From Lineus longissimus (taxonomy: Eukaryota; Nemertea; Pilidiophora; Heteronemertea; Lineidae), in assembly GCF_910592395.1 (NCBI RefSeq), contig NC_088322.1, positions 7,933,431-7,993,430 of the forward strand: DNA of 60,000 nucleotides. Reading direction: 5' to 3'. The translations under genes and the position numbers were made by a program. Below the pieces are notes generated by a model, which saw nothing but the letters and a program-made list of their open reading frames with translations, made no database searches and had not been told where the DNA came from. Shown piece by piece: positions 30,484-41,842 of this stretch. How positions within the stretch are numbered: position 1 is the stretch's first letter; every line of letters begins with the position of its first letter.

Positions 30484-30529
30484 ATGAACTAACAAAATGG
30501 CCATTTCTTGTAAGGAAATGGGCAATTCC

Positions 30530-31482
30530 CACGACATTGAAATCTCAAGCTGCTCCCTGATTGGTTGTAGACTGGTTGTTTCCTGTTCAATCATGTCAAC
30601 TGCCGCGAATTGTGTAGCCCTTTGCAAAATAGTGCATGCAAACATAATCAAAAATGGTGAATGTTCACCAAGTTTGTGTGGTCTGGAATCTTAATTTCTT
30701 AATATTTGAAAACATTCTTTCGAGAAAAATTTGTGATATTTTGGCTGGATAAAGTTTTACAAAATTTCTTGTTATAGCGATTAAACATTTGGGGCCAAGG
30801 CAATAATGAGAGCATCCTAAAATGTGGAATCGGGAATGATTGCCAACTGGCACGGCGAGGATGATCGGCCAACGCAACGATAACCAGGTATTTTCCAATC
30901 CTACTACTGAAAGGTGTGTGAAAACCTAGACCGTATGGACTGGTATTCAGATCACAATTTTCTCCAGACTTTCCGCTAATAAATCAGTAGCTTTGACCAG
31001 GCCGTTCTCTGTTTCAGAGGTCACCAGGAAATCGCCCAGGTTTTTTTCTTTTTCTTTGTTTTGCGCAGTGGTTATACCAGACTCACCGTGACTTCGTTCC
31101 TAGGTCAAGATGAGAAGTCAGGCAAACTTAAACGTTAGATGGTCTACTTGGGATAGAGCTTGATGAACGTGGTCCCTGAACCCCGAAAACATTTTATCCT
31201 GAGGCTCGGAGGCATGGTTAGAAAAAAAGCTACACACATTAGGCCTTATGTGAGCATGCGACAGGGCCTCTAAAGATAAATCGTTACAACCACCACTAAA
31301 TCATTCCCAGGTGAGCACAATGTCCCAAGGCAGGACATTTCATTTAAAACAAAAATGAAAAATCAGTTTCGAAACCTTGTATAGCGTCGTTACATTCAGG
31401 AGCTGTTAGCTAAATGTCCATCTACATTGTACGATCCATATACGAAGACCTTATTTATAGTGTGAGGTTCACGGTTCGCGCA
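30530..31482. other. no gene; 3' flank of copy C
   Basis: Up to about 30900 no feature is recognised. From about 30905 the sequence resembles 34437-34600 (AAGGTGTGTG..., GACTGGTATTCAGATC, ACTTCGTTCC). From about 31300 it is the conserved 3' flank of the methyltransferase units (AATCATTCCCAGGTGAGCAC, GTTACATTCAGGAGCTGTTA). Confidence 0.5.
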
Positions 31483-34065
31483 TCATCCACTGATTCGCGT
31501 AGCACTGACCGCAAACAATCCAGAAAAATCACTTGGGAATGAGACGCGCTCACAGGTATATTTCTTAATGTCACCAGTCTCATTGTACCACCTTAAATTG
31601 GTCAGGCCAACTTCAGCAAGTGCACTTTCGATTATCTCGTTGCTTTGTGAAAAGACTTTGAACCTCTTGTTACCGACAGAGTAGAAGGTTTCACCCTGAA
31701 CCCCGGCCAGGAATAATATTCCCCCCGGCTTGAGAAGTGAGGTCACGTGTTTAACCGCACTCCTATATGATGATTCGTCACAACACGCTGGCTCCAAACA
31801 GAGGTTGGATGTGATGACGTCGAAGGGTTCCACGACCAACGGAGCCAATGGGTTCTCTTGGTGAACATCACATGGTACGACCCGCTTGATTGCTTGCCGG
31901 ATGTGGTCCTGTCTGATTTTCCATTCATCGCTGAAACGAGACGAAGTTTCGGTAAGTTCGACAACAGGCCAAGGTTTTTCAAGCGGTTTCCAAGAGTCGA
32001 GTGGTGTAAGGAATTGATACCAAACTTGAGTTATTAGTCGTCTCACCAAACACCGCGAGAGTGACGCTACATGTAAAATGGAGGTCAAATCCGAGGCGCT
32101 TCGAATTTACAGGAAATGAATTCAAACATATTATCGTACATACCTTTTCCCTTCTAGTTTGCACACATATTCAAAGTATCGTTGCCAGTTGTGGGCATCA
32201 GGGTCACCATTCACCCATTTTAGGATTTCATCCAGATTTTGAGTTGCAAAATCTGAGCAGACTATCTCTGAACATCGGCTACCGGCGGAAATGACGGAAT
32301 GGATGCTCGGGCCAGACCCAACATCAAGGAGTCTGCTACCATCACGAATTTCTGCCGCAGCTGAAGAAAAATACATATTTCATCAATAATGTTCGTCATC
32401 GTCATCATCATCATCATCATCCTATTCGGAACCCGTCGGTTAACTCTATTAAAAACTTTAGGTGACATCAAGTTAAGATCATTCTTTAATCCATACTTGA
32501 TCCGATGGTTTATATTGCTATTTCGCCTATTGTCACTTCGCCTAATTGCCCTATTTGCCGAATGCCTAATTGCATAATTCCCATATTGCCTGATGGAATA
32601 CACGTACCAGATGCTAGATAATGATCGTTTTGTGCTCAGGAAAGTACAGCAGTTCTTTCCCCTCGTAAAATGAACATTTATTTCAGACCTGATAGTAAAC
32701 GATAACGTCAGCAAACATCGTCCCGTCTGACCTAGTTATGTAATCTAGGTCCAGGAAATCTATGAATTGATCGTCTCCGCTGCAACATCTTATAACTTTC
32801 GGCATCAATTTCTCAGGAAGCCGTCAACTTTTTTGTATAAACCCTTTTACTGAGAATTTAACGTGCTAATTTGATTTTTAACGAGTAACATTGTTATTAT
32901 CTATGGATGAACCTAGCAATGAGATAGACCAACATAGACATGCTTTACATGTAATATGTTGAATTTGTCAATACCGTGTGCAAACAAAGAGGGAGAAAAA
33001 GCTACCACCAGTTCACAAAAAGGATCTTATCCTGGAGTTTCACGACATAAATGTTAAAGCTTATATTGATGATGTTCTCATTTATAAGCTTATATCAATG
33101 TCTTAAAGATACAGCATGCAACGGATCCATACGTGCAGTTGACGTGCAGCAGGTTTATATGAATTTCCTGCGCAAGAAGTTCTAAGATATTTCTTTTTCC
33201 CCAAAAGATGCATATTCTGAAGACATCGTCGTGCCATTCATCAAAAAGTGGCATTTTTGCTTGGGCCAAATGAACGAGTGCGGTGGACTACGCCTTCCCC
33301 TAACCTCGCCATCCCCAGTAGGCTCTCTAATGTTAGCATGCGTAAACCCCAAGCCCCCCTCCGCCAGGCTGAAAGACAAAGGCCACTAAATCCATTCAAT
33401 TGTTTGAAACGGACATCCCACGTCCAAAACTACCTGGACCTAGAAATCATGGCTACACGATGGCCGCCGCACCTGGCATATATATTTTGATATTTTGAAG
33501 TTTTTTATATCGACATGGAACTTCATCCAAATGTATGCAAAAAAACTACAACAAGTTCTATTATCCGGGGACCTTCGTTTTACCTTAGAAGAAAATTAAT
33601 CTATCATGATTGCTGTTCAGACTTTTATTATTCGTACAAATGGCTTTACCCTTCGAAGGCCGCTACCACCCAATCCCATGTAAGAACGGTTTTTCCGAAC
33701 TCTTGACAAAACGCCACCATTTATCTTTCACTAAAATCACCTGTATGTAAATATATGTCTATTTATTCACCATTTGTGAAAGACATTGTACTGTATCAGG
33801 GAAAGGACATTTATAAGTTTCTTTGAAAGGTACGTCCAATCCTTATTCTGTTGAATAAAATATGTTTGAACTAAACTAACAACAAATTAAAAGAACGGAG
33901 GTTCTTACCCGCGAGCTCATGAAACATCTCTAACATCTTGTTGAAGAACCGGTTTTCCGTCGTGTGATAATTCTCCAAATAGATTTTGGGGTCGAAATGT
34001 GTTTTGTAGTCGACTCCAAATAATCTTGCCGTCTCAAGTAATTCGGACGCTGGGTTGTTGGCCAT
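31483..34065 (-). CDS. NNMT/PNMT/INMT-family methyltransferase, copy C
   Basis: Exon 1 34065-33909, exon 2 32360-32144, exon 3 31930-31483: 157+217+448 bp, 273 aa, no internal stop. Donor GCGG|GTAAGAAC and the other splice sites match copy A. Begins MANNPASELLETARLFG. The SAM motif reads LLDVGSGPSIHSVISAGS, with His where the other copies have Tyr, a position next to the cofactor loop. Exon 3 is two codons longer near the end (CERVSFPSDF). LCLEPACCDE replaces the Asp of the family motif with Glu and introduces Pro. Predicted cytosolic SAM-dependent small-amine methyltransferase; substrate unknown. Its ATTAAA poly(A) phrase is altered. Confidence 0.85.
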
Positions 34066-34599
34066 GATAAGAAGCTATGGTGCAAGTGCCTGGGGGCGGA
34101 GCGCTGTATGGAGTTAACTTGGTCGACGGGACCTGTCCTTATGGTGTACTGCACAAGGCTTTCATTGATTACAGATCAGTGACCTACTGTACTATTTACC
34201 TCTCGGGGACCTTTTGTGACCTCCTATTGACAGTCCAGTGATATTCCATATGTGTGTTTGTATATTGATTGTCAGAAGTGTATCACCAGTCAACTTATTT
34301 CGATACTTAAAATCAAAATGTACTTGCGCCGAGTATTAAAACAAAGAAATGCGCGTGTTTGCAAAGCTACTCATGGTATTGGAATGACAAGCATCAGCCG
34401 ACACTACGACAATCAGGTTACTTCTATTCCCACCACAGAAAGGTGTGTGGAGCGCAAGACAATATGGACTGATATTCAGATCGAAGACTTACACTCATTA
34501 ATTATAATCGGTCGTCGTATTTGAGGGCACCAGAAATTCGCCCACGTTTTCTTTATTTTGTGAAGTGGTTACCAGACTTACCGTGACTTCGTTCCCTTG

Positions 34600-34854
34600 T
34601 CGAGACGAAAGGGTGCAGTCTCTGGAAGTTGGGGAGCATGTATCAGATGACAATTTCCTAAAATACGGTGTTCCGAAAGGGCCGGTGGTTGGCTCCAAGT
34701 TGTATTGTATATATACCAAACCAATTGGCAATCTGCCATTGCTTCGATAGAAGCCTGTGTCCAGGACTTGAAACCCTGGTTAAGGACAAATGGACTGAAG
34801 CAGAATGACGATAAGACAGAGTTTATTGCATTTCATCCTAAACACCTTTAATAA
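34600..34854 (+). pseudogene. LINE reverse-transcriptase fragment with catalytic box deleted
   Basis: A plus-strand frame gives KYGVPKGPVVGSKLYCIYTKPI, the RT motif seen as VPQGSVLGP in CR1/L2/jockey-type LINEs. After a frame change comes AIASIEACVQDLKPWLRTN and LKQNDDKTEFIAF, the motif normally well downstream. The intervening FADD-containing stretch is missing at the join near 34725, so an internal deletion removed the active site. It lies between copies C and D. Confidence 0.8.
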
Positions 34855-34969
34855 TGTCTCCCATATTTGTCTCTTTCACGAACGGATCTATGTAATAAAG
34901 TATTACTTGCAAATAGTATTGTGGTATATAAAATCATATGAGGAACGTTCAAAATTTCCATTTCAATAA

Positions 34970-35120
34970 TTGCTTGCACACTGGTTTTTGCTTGGGTTCC
35001 TATATTTGTGTCCGACAATAGACCTCTTCATTCATACCAACTTCGTCGCAGTGATATTCGTCTCTTGGTCTTTTTTTCTTTTCTTTTCTTTTCTTTTCTT
35101 TTTAGACGAACATGTGGGTT
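34970..35120. repeat. (TTTTC)n microsatellite and flank
   Basis: About five TTTTC units near 35075-35100 within T-rich sequence. No gene seen from 34855 to 35190, after which the conserved 3' flank of copy D begins. Confidence 0.6.
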
Positions 35121-35437
35121 TGCTACCAACTACAAAGCCTTATTTGAGCATGCGAGAGAGCCTCTGTGGATAAATTAACAAACAATTGAATAGGTGCCTA
35201 TACACCCCTCATTTCATCTTCCACTAAATCATTCCCAGATGATCACAATGTCCCCAGGCAGGACATTTAATACATCAAACGCTGGAACCAGATATGAAAA
35301 ATCGCTTTGAATACTATGCATAGCCTCGTTACATTGAGGAGCTGTTAGCTAGATGTCCATCTACATTGTACGGTCCATATACGAGGAACTTGTTTATAGC
35401 TAGTGGCTGGACTTCAGTGATGTGCACTGTTCGCGCA

Positions 35438-36886
35438 TCATCCACTGATTCGTGTGGCACTGACCGCAAACAATCCAGAAAAATCATTTGAGTGGCCCTC
35501 AAAGGTATATTTCTTAATGTCACTAGTCTCATTGTACCATTTTAAATTGGTCAGGCCAACCTCGGCAAATGCACTTTCTGTTATCTCGTTGCTTAATGGA
35601 AAGGCTTTGAACTTCTTTTTACCGACATAGTAGAACGTTTCACCCTGAACCCCGGCCATGAATAATATTCCCCCCGGCTTGAGAAGTGAGGTCACGTGTT
35701 TAACAGCACTCCTATATGATGATTCGTCAGAACACGCTGCCTCTAAACAGAGGCTGGATGTGATGACGTCGAAGGGTTCAAAGACCAACGGAGCCAATGG
35801 GTTCGCTTGGTGAACATCACATGGTATGACCCGTTTGATTGCTTGCCGGATGTGGTCTTGTCTGAGTTTCCATTCATCGCTGAAACGACACAAAGTTTCG
35901 GTAAGGTCGACAACAGGCCAAGGTTTTTCAAGCGGTTTCCAAGAGTCGAGTGGTGTAAGGAATTGATAACGAACTGGAGTTATTGGTCGTCTCACCAAAC
36001 ACCGCAAGGGTGGCGTTACATGTAAAATGGTGGTCAAAACTTAACAGCAAATGAATTCAAACGTATACCAGTACGTACCTTTTCCCTTCTAGTGTACACA
36101 CATATTCAAAGCATCGTTGCCAGTTGTGGGCATCAGGGTCACCATTCACCCATTTTAGGATTTCATCCAGATTTTGAGTTGCATAATCTGAGCAGACTAT
36201 CTCTGAAGATCGAATTCCGGCGGAAATGACAGAATAGATACTCGGGCCAGACCCTACATCAAGGAGTCTGCTACCATCACGAATTCCTGCCGCAGCTGAA
36301 GAAAATACACATATATATTTCATCAATAATGTTCGTCATCGTCGTCGTCGTCGTCATCATCATCATATTCGGAACCCGCCGATTACTCCATCAAAAACTT
36401 TCGGTGACATTAAGTTAATATCATTCTTTAATCTGTACTTGATCCGATGGTTTATATTGCCATTTCGCATAATTCCCATATCGTCAAATTGAATACATGT
36501 ACCAGATTAGTCACGTCCTGAGATAATGATTGTATTATCTGGAAAGGCGTGCTGACTAATATCCTTTTTGTGATCATTGGTATTAGAAGGGGGTCGGGTA
36601 TTGGAAAGACCCATTGATCATCTTAGAATTTGACCGTGAACCCTAAGATTTTTATATCAACATGGAACTTCATCCACATGTATGCCAAAAAAGAAAAACA
36701 AAAATTATAAAGAACACACTAGTTCTTACCCGTGAGCTCGTGAAGCATCTCTAACAACTTGTCGCAGAACCGGCTTTCCCGCCCATGGTAATTTCCCAAA
36801 AAGATTTTCGGGTCGAAATGTGTATTGTAGTCGACTCCAGATAATCTTGCCGTCTCAAGTGATTCGGAAGCTGGATCGTTAGCCAT
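35438..36886 (-). CDS. NNMT/PNMT/INMT-family methyltransferase, copy D
   Basis: The most compact copy: exon 1 36886-36730, exon 2 36295-36079, exon 3 35879-35438, giving 816 bp and 271 aa. Intron 1 is only about 430 bp and free of insertions, so it is the best guide to the ancestral structure; its intron and 3' flank supply empty sites for two insertions in unit A. The SAM motif is LLDVGSGPSIYSVISAGI. LCLEAACSDE, LLKPGGILFMAG and FPLSNEITESAFAEVGL follow in family order. The start is the common MANDPASE methionine. The acceptor of exon 2 is intact (TTTTCTTCAG). Confidence 0.88.
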
Positions 36887-37395
36887 GATAAGAAGCAATG
36901 GTGCAAATTGTCTAAGGGCGCAGTTCTGTATGCAGCTAACCTGGTCTTTCTGTTGTCCTGCACCAGGTTTTCAGTGTTTACAAATCAGTGACCTTCTGTG
37001 CTATTCTATTTACAATTTAATGACCTTTTGTGATATTCTTATAGAATAGCACAGCACGGCACTGATCTGTGAACACTAAAGTGGCACCAGATTGTACAGT
37101 GTGAAGATACATAATTGTCAGTGTATGACCGGTCATGAACTCTTTGCTCTTTGGAAAAGCTGTAGAGTTGAAAACGCGTTAAAGGGAGACTATTGTCCGC
37201 AGCGTATGACATTTAATGAGGTCATTGCTGTATTATCATAATATCATTAGCGTACTTAGCGCTGAGTATTTAATGCAATGCGTGTGTATTGCAAAAGCTA
37301 CTCGTGATACGTTGCTCATGATACCACAATGACAGCTATCGGCCGTAAATTTGACGGCTCACCTTAAGTTTTCAATTGTTTTATCGGTTTGCGCA

Positions 37396-37530
37396 TCATC
37401 CACTGATTCGCGTAGCACTGACCGTAAATAATTCATAAAAATCATTGTACCAACTAAAAATTGGTCAGGCCAATTTCAGCAAATGCACTTTCGATTATCT
37501 AGTTGCTTTGTGAAAACGTTTTGAACCTTT
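37396..37530 (-). pseudogene. methyltransferase exon-3 fragment, second copy
   Basis: Stop at 37396-37398 and short pieces of exon 3 with internal deletions. It then passes into the non-coding stretch GCGAAATTAAGTCATGTAATG and the SINE, as at 12.8 kb. Confidence 0.8.
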
Positions 37531-37590
37531 TTGATTTCGCGAAATTAAGTCATGTAATGCGGTTTAAAGACGATTTGTGATGCCTCTCCA

Positions 37591-37695
37591 ACGAAGTTAC
37601 TAGTTGGCCGAGGCGGTAACACTGCCAATAGTGATACTTTGACACGATGTCGAAAGGTTCCACAGTCATGGGTTCGAGCCATCCTGGGCCGCACT
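37591..37695 (+). repeat. tRNA-derived SINE head, copy 2
   Basis: Box A TGGCCGAGGCGG at 37605-37616 and box B GGTTCGAGCC at 37671-37680. About 15 bp longer between the boxes than copy 1. The shared tail continues to about 37820. Confidence 0.75.
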
Positions 37696-37819
37696 CTATT
37701 TTCATTTTGACATACATAATGACATACATGTTAATCGAATGTAATTGTACGTTCCCCCTCAAAAACAGCTTTTTAGTTATAAACTCCTTAATTCTCTGGT
37801 TCCAAATTTCATCCGTGTC

Positions 37820-38640
37820 TATTCTTATCATTTCCGGGGGCTATTGGCAGAGTTATACAAATAAAGACACATAGGCAATTTTCAGAACAGTTTGGTTATT
37901 ATTTCTTTAAAGAATGTCCGAAAAGGTATTTTTATTTAATGAATAAATGAATTAAAAATGTCTTCGGTAAAAGCATCTGCTATATGCGCCTGTGTTGCCA
38001 ATGGATTTCTCATTATCTATATCGCTGGAGTGGACACCCCCCCCCCCCCCCCCCAGTTATAGGCAGGAGCAGGGAGGTTAAAGTGGATATCCTTTGGTGA
38101 CTTGATATATATATGCACAGTAGGGCACAAGGTCATTTTGATTCGCCACTAAATATATCCCTCGTACAAGCGTGATTAGTTTTGACGTACTGAGAGATGG
38201 GAGAGACCCCAATTGGCGACTTTAAGATAATTTCACCCTGCCTTCCTAGCTCCTGCATGAAGAGGCCATTTAACACTATTTTCGATTAAGAGGGTAATTA
38301 CGTTTTCGACTTCAAAATAATCCATGTGTACTTTTATAAAATTCATAGAAAAAAAATTGAAGATTCACCACTAAAATATCCCTCGTACAAGCGTGATTAG
38401 TTTTGACGTACTGAGAGATGGGAGAGACCCCTATTGCCACCTGTGGCCGGAATGGAATTTTGTTGTGCGGATTCACTGAATGCGGTAAGTTATGCACATG
38501 GATGAAGGCCCTATACAGACGGAAGGAGTCTATTGTGAGTGTGATTTCAGGCTTTAAAGTTGACATAGGGTCTTCGTTTTAATTTTTTTTGGCTAACGTC
38601 GCCAAATGTAAATGATGCAGCTTTGTTTCTGCGTCGGCCG
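37820..38640. repeat. dispersed repeat, two tandem pieces; poly-C
   Basis: CACTAAATATATCCCTCGTACAAG...GAGAGACCCC occurs near 38145-38215 and again near 38370-38435, related to 18510 and 23450. A poly-C tract lies at 38039-38054. No gene seen. Confidence 0.6.
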
Positions 38641-38790
38641 CGATCAGTCAGTTGGCCACGCCCCTCTCGCATCGCGATGACGTCACTCACGTCACAGCAT
38701 AATATCCCAATGAGAGGTGGTTGATGACACTGGCATGATGTGTCGTCACATCACTGGAAGTGAGCGACATTGCTTCCCATTGGCTGAATA
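38640..38790. promoter_or_regulatory. promoter-like cluster: CRE, GC and CCAAT boxes
   Basis: A full CRE TGACGTCA (38678-38685), a second CACGTCA half just after it, CCACGCCCC upstream and an inverted CCAAT box (CCATTGGCTG near 38779) lie within 150 bp. No start site or coding region is attached on either strand, so function is inference. Confidence 0.3.
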
Positions 38791-40727
38791 AAGTAAGGAG
38801 AATATGGAGCCGATTGGTAATGGAAAATTCATTACAGCATTACAAAAATAGTATCAAATTGCGTCCACAACCACTTTTTTTTAAAGATCCAGATCGTATG
38901 GAGCCTTAAATTGCATAGCCAATATTTGATACAACTTATTTTGTTGAAATTATTTGTGAGTTTTGTGCACTTTTAACAGTTTGGCAAGACCACCGAGCTG
39001 TATACAACCAAGGAATTTACTGTGTATAGTTGGCTGACCTAAGGTCGAAAATGACCTCTCTTCTCGAAATCAGAGCAAAGTCATTAGCATCCCCAGATCA
39101 ATTTTCAAAGTTGAAATACTCCAGGATTTATGTATCAAATTAGCTACTACGAACGATATAAGACCTTTGTGCACTTTTTCTATAAAAAAGAGACAAATTA
39201 CTCACTCAGAATGACGTTATTCCCACTGGGAACGAGTTTTTGATACTAAAAATCCATGCAAATCCGAAGTTTTTTTGCCTTTTTTCATCAAGTTTGCTTG
39301 CCGCCACCATTTTCTAGCTAAATCATGTGACAAAAGCTTAAAACCTTGACCCCATTTACCTTAGAAGTGTTCAGAACCTGTACATTCAACACTAGAAACC
39401 TCGACTCCAGGTCAACAGCGTTGTTAGTACAGGCCGCCGCTAGATGGCGAGATCGCTTGGTGGGGCCGTCTCCACAGTGTTGAATTGCTCACAGAAAAGG
39501 ACAATTTTATGCTATAAAGACAAAGCCGGAATCAATGCAAATACCACCCTAGCAAATGGAATTAAATGGACAACAGTTCCAGATACATACACGTTCGCTC
39601 GGTTCTGCAATAGCGTGGTTTCAGTGTTGGAGGAGCGTGTAACGTTGCCGCGATGATACCGCCCCCGAAACAACAGCGCGGGTATGACGTCAACGCATAG
39701 CGCTGCCATCTATTAGGAACTGAGGGAACTATTTCACAATGTCGCTCATTTCCAGTGATGATGCATATTTTAGGAAAATCAGTCAGCTCATAATGTTCTT
39801 CCCAAAATGGTCCAAATCGCCACAATAGTAAATTTAAATTACGACACTTCAGAACTTCCGCCAGGACTAGTAGATATTTGTTGCATCTCATGATCTACCT
39901 TCCCCAAAACCTGCCATACTTAATCCCCAAGTGTGTCGGCCAAACTTTTGAATGAAGTGAGTAAAACACACATCTTTACAACCAGTTGTCTGAATATTTA
40001 CCGTGGGCATGGAAATAATTTGCATTCCCGATTATGTTTTATACGATTATTCTTTTCCAGTAAGCGCAGTTTTTTTTATTGCAGCACCTGGTCTGTCATA
40101 TCATGATGTGCATTTCGCATAGAAATGTTATTTTGCAGGAAAGTAAAAGTGGCAAAAACCACAATGATCAATATCCTACTTGGGACTTGTACTTCATGAG
40201 CAACCCTCCTAAATTCACCATTGCCTCATTTAGGGCATGACTAATCGATAATGCCTTCTAAATCTCCCAATATCACACAAAAACATTGGCCTAACTGATT
40301 CCTCGCCACAGAAAGCAGGCGCCTTGATACCAGTGTTGTCGTGGTCACAACCGGAGAAATATTTAACTATCCAACCAAATGAATTTATGTCGCCGAAGGG
40401 CTTGTTCATTTATTTATTCGCACACGTAGAGAACAATTGAACAACAGGTGGAATTTCATGCAGCGTGCTGTGTGGTACTTGTATTAAGATAGTACACACA
40501 TTTCGTGCACTTTTTTTGTAAATAACGCACCCAATCGCTTGTTATAATCTGCGCCAGTTCGAGTACGCTGTGTTTGCTGAAAAACCCTCATTTTTTCCAA
40601 AAGCTAAAAAACCCTCATTTTCAAGAGTGTTGTTCAGGTACGTTAGTAAATGTGCAGGCTCTGTAATTCTATGCTCTTCCTGTAATTTTCATATGTTCGT
40701 CCTGTAACCTTCCATGTTCCTCAATAT
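38790..40727. other. no gene seen; CTCF-like pair, then unit E flank
   Basis: Two TAGATGGC motifs of CTCF type face each other near 39443 and 39710. From about 39973 the sequence is shared with 47510-48720 and 57450-58440 (ACAACCAGTTGTCTGAATAT onward). The E version lacks about 430 bp present in the others. No coding region recognised. Confidence 0.45.
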
Positions 40728-41367
40728 TTATTACATAATTATAATAACAAACGATGGACGGTGCAGATGAACAAGAAATACAAAAGTTGCTGATTCAATT
40801 ATACCCGTAATACAAAGTAAGTAGCGCCGGCGTAAGTAGCTGTGGGTATACAGTCAAGAATACATATGGTCGTAAGGTTAGAAGGTGAAATGCTTTGTTT
40901 GAATAAAAAAATTGTGTACACGAGAAAATATAGATGTGCTCAGATTGGGGATATCTTGAATGCCATAGATTAACAAATACATGTATACAGTTTCTCTTTT
41001 TGACAACCTCGGGAGACGGATTGTTGAACCCTCTAATGTGATAGCTAGATTTGTTAGTACTAAATTCCTGGATTCCGCATAGCGAGGACAGTCTAGGAAA
41101 TAGTGAGTGTAGGTTTCGTTGGCCAATTGGCAAGCGCAACGTTTACTTTGGAGTATATTTCGTGTTGTAAAATTAATACGAAATCTACACAATAGCTGAG
41201 AACACCTTCGCAGTCCTACCCCAAAATCACGCCGAGTTTGAGGGAAGTAAAGCTTTTTATAGTTGCATTCAAAAGAGTCAATCGATGTAGGCCTACTGGT
41301 CCTGAGAGGACGTGGGAGAGAATTCCAATATGCTATACTAGATATTGTAAAGCTCGATTCAACCAGT
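40728..41367 (-). mobile_element. 5'-truncated LINE insertion (3' end of RT ORF)
   Basis: The minus-strand frame to 40878 contains AYWNSLPRPLRTS, CACQLANETYTHYFLDCPRY and ends FFIQTKHFTF: the C-terminal region of jockey/CR1-type LINE polymerases with the C-x-C...H...C motif. TTCCTCAATAT is duplicated at 40717-40727 and 41368-41378. Unit F has the empty site once at 48719-48729. The insertion is therefore 640 bp, truncated at its 5' side, and later than the E/F duplication. The 3' tail is AT-rich rather than poly-A. Confidence 0.88.
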
Positions 41368-41842
41368 TTCCTCAATATCAAGTGGTGTCCGGGGTTCTGA
41401 TATTTTACCTCAACACAGAACATCAAAAACTGTGTGTGTTTTTTTTATCTAGCAAACGTGCATATTATATTCATGCAATATTCAAAGAAGGTGATTGATA
41501 TCAGATGTTTACGTTTGTAAATGTGTAAATGATCCTTTACTATTTATGATTATTATAAAGATGAGAGTTTCAGGCATAGAATTACTAAAAAAATGTCTTT
41601 CTCGAGAAAAAATCTATGAGACCAATTACTACTTATTGTATCCGGTACTTAGCTTTCATTATTTATTTATTTTTGGTCCAGGCAGTCTACTCTCATCTAC
41701 AATAACATCATGAGATCACATTCTATTTTGCATTTTGTATTTGAATATTTACTTACAGTGTTTTTCAGCTAGATCTGGCCAACAGTTGGTTGACCTCTTG
41801 TCACTAAACTGAAATTATGATAGCGTGATCACAAATAATATA

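Larger units (their letters stand above)
23978..30522 (+). mobile_element. DIRS-type tyrosine-recombinase retrotransposon
   Basis: A 6.5-kb element between copies B and C. It has inverted terminal repeats (23995-24166 and 30312-30483), gag-, RT/RNase H- and tyrosine recombinase-type ORFs in three frames on the plus strand, and an internal complementary region (about 30165-30263). That region joins the complements of both outer ends, so the circular junction ...GAAATGGG|CATTTTGTG... can be inferred and fixes the element at 23978-30522. DIRS elements replicate through a circular DNA intermediate inserted by the recombinase without target duplication; none is seen. The repeats differ by one base (TTCAGTC versus TTTAGTC), so the insertion is young. 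One frame break splits the polymerase. Confidence 0.93.
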
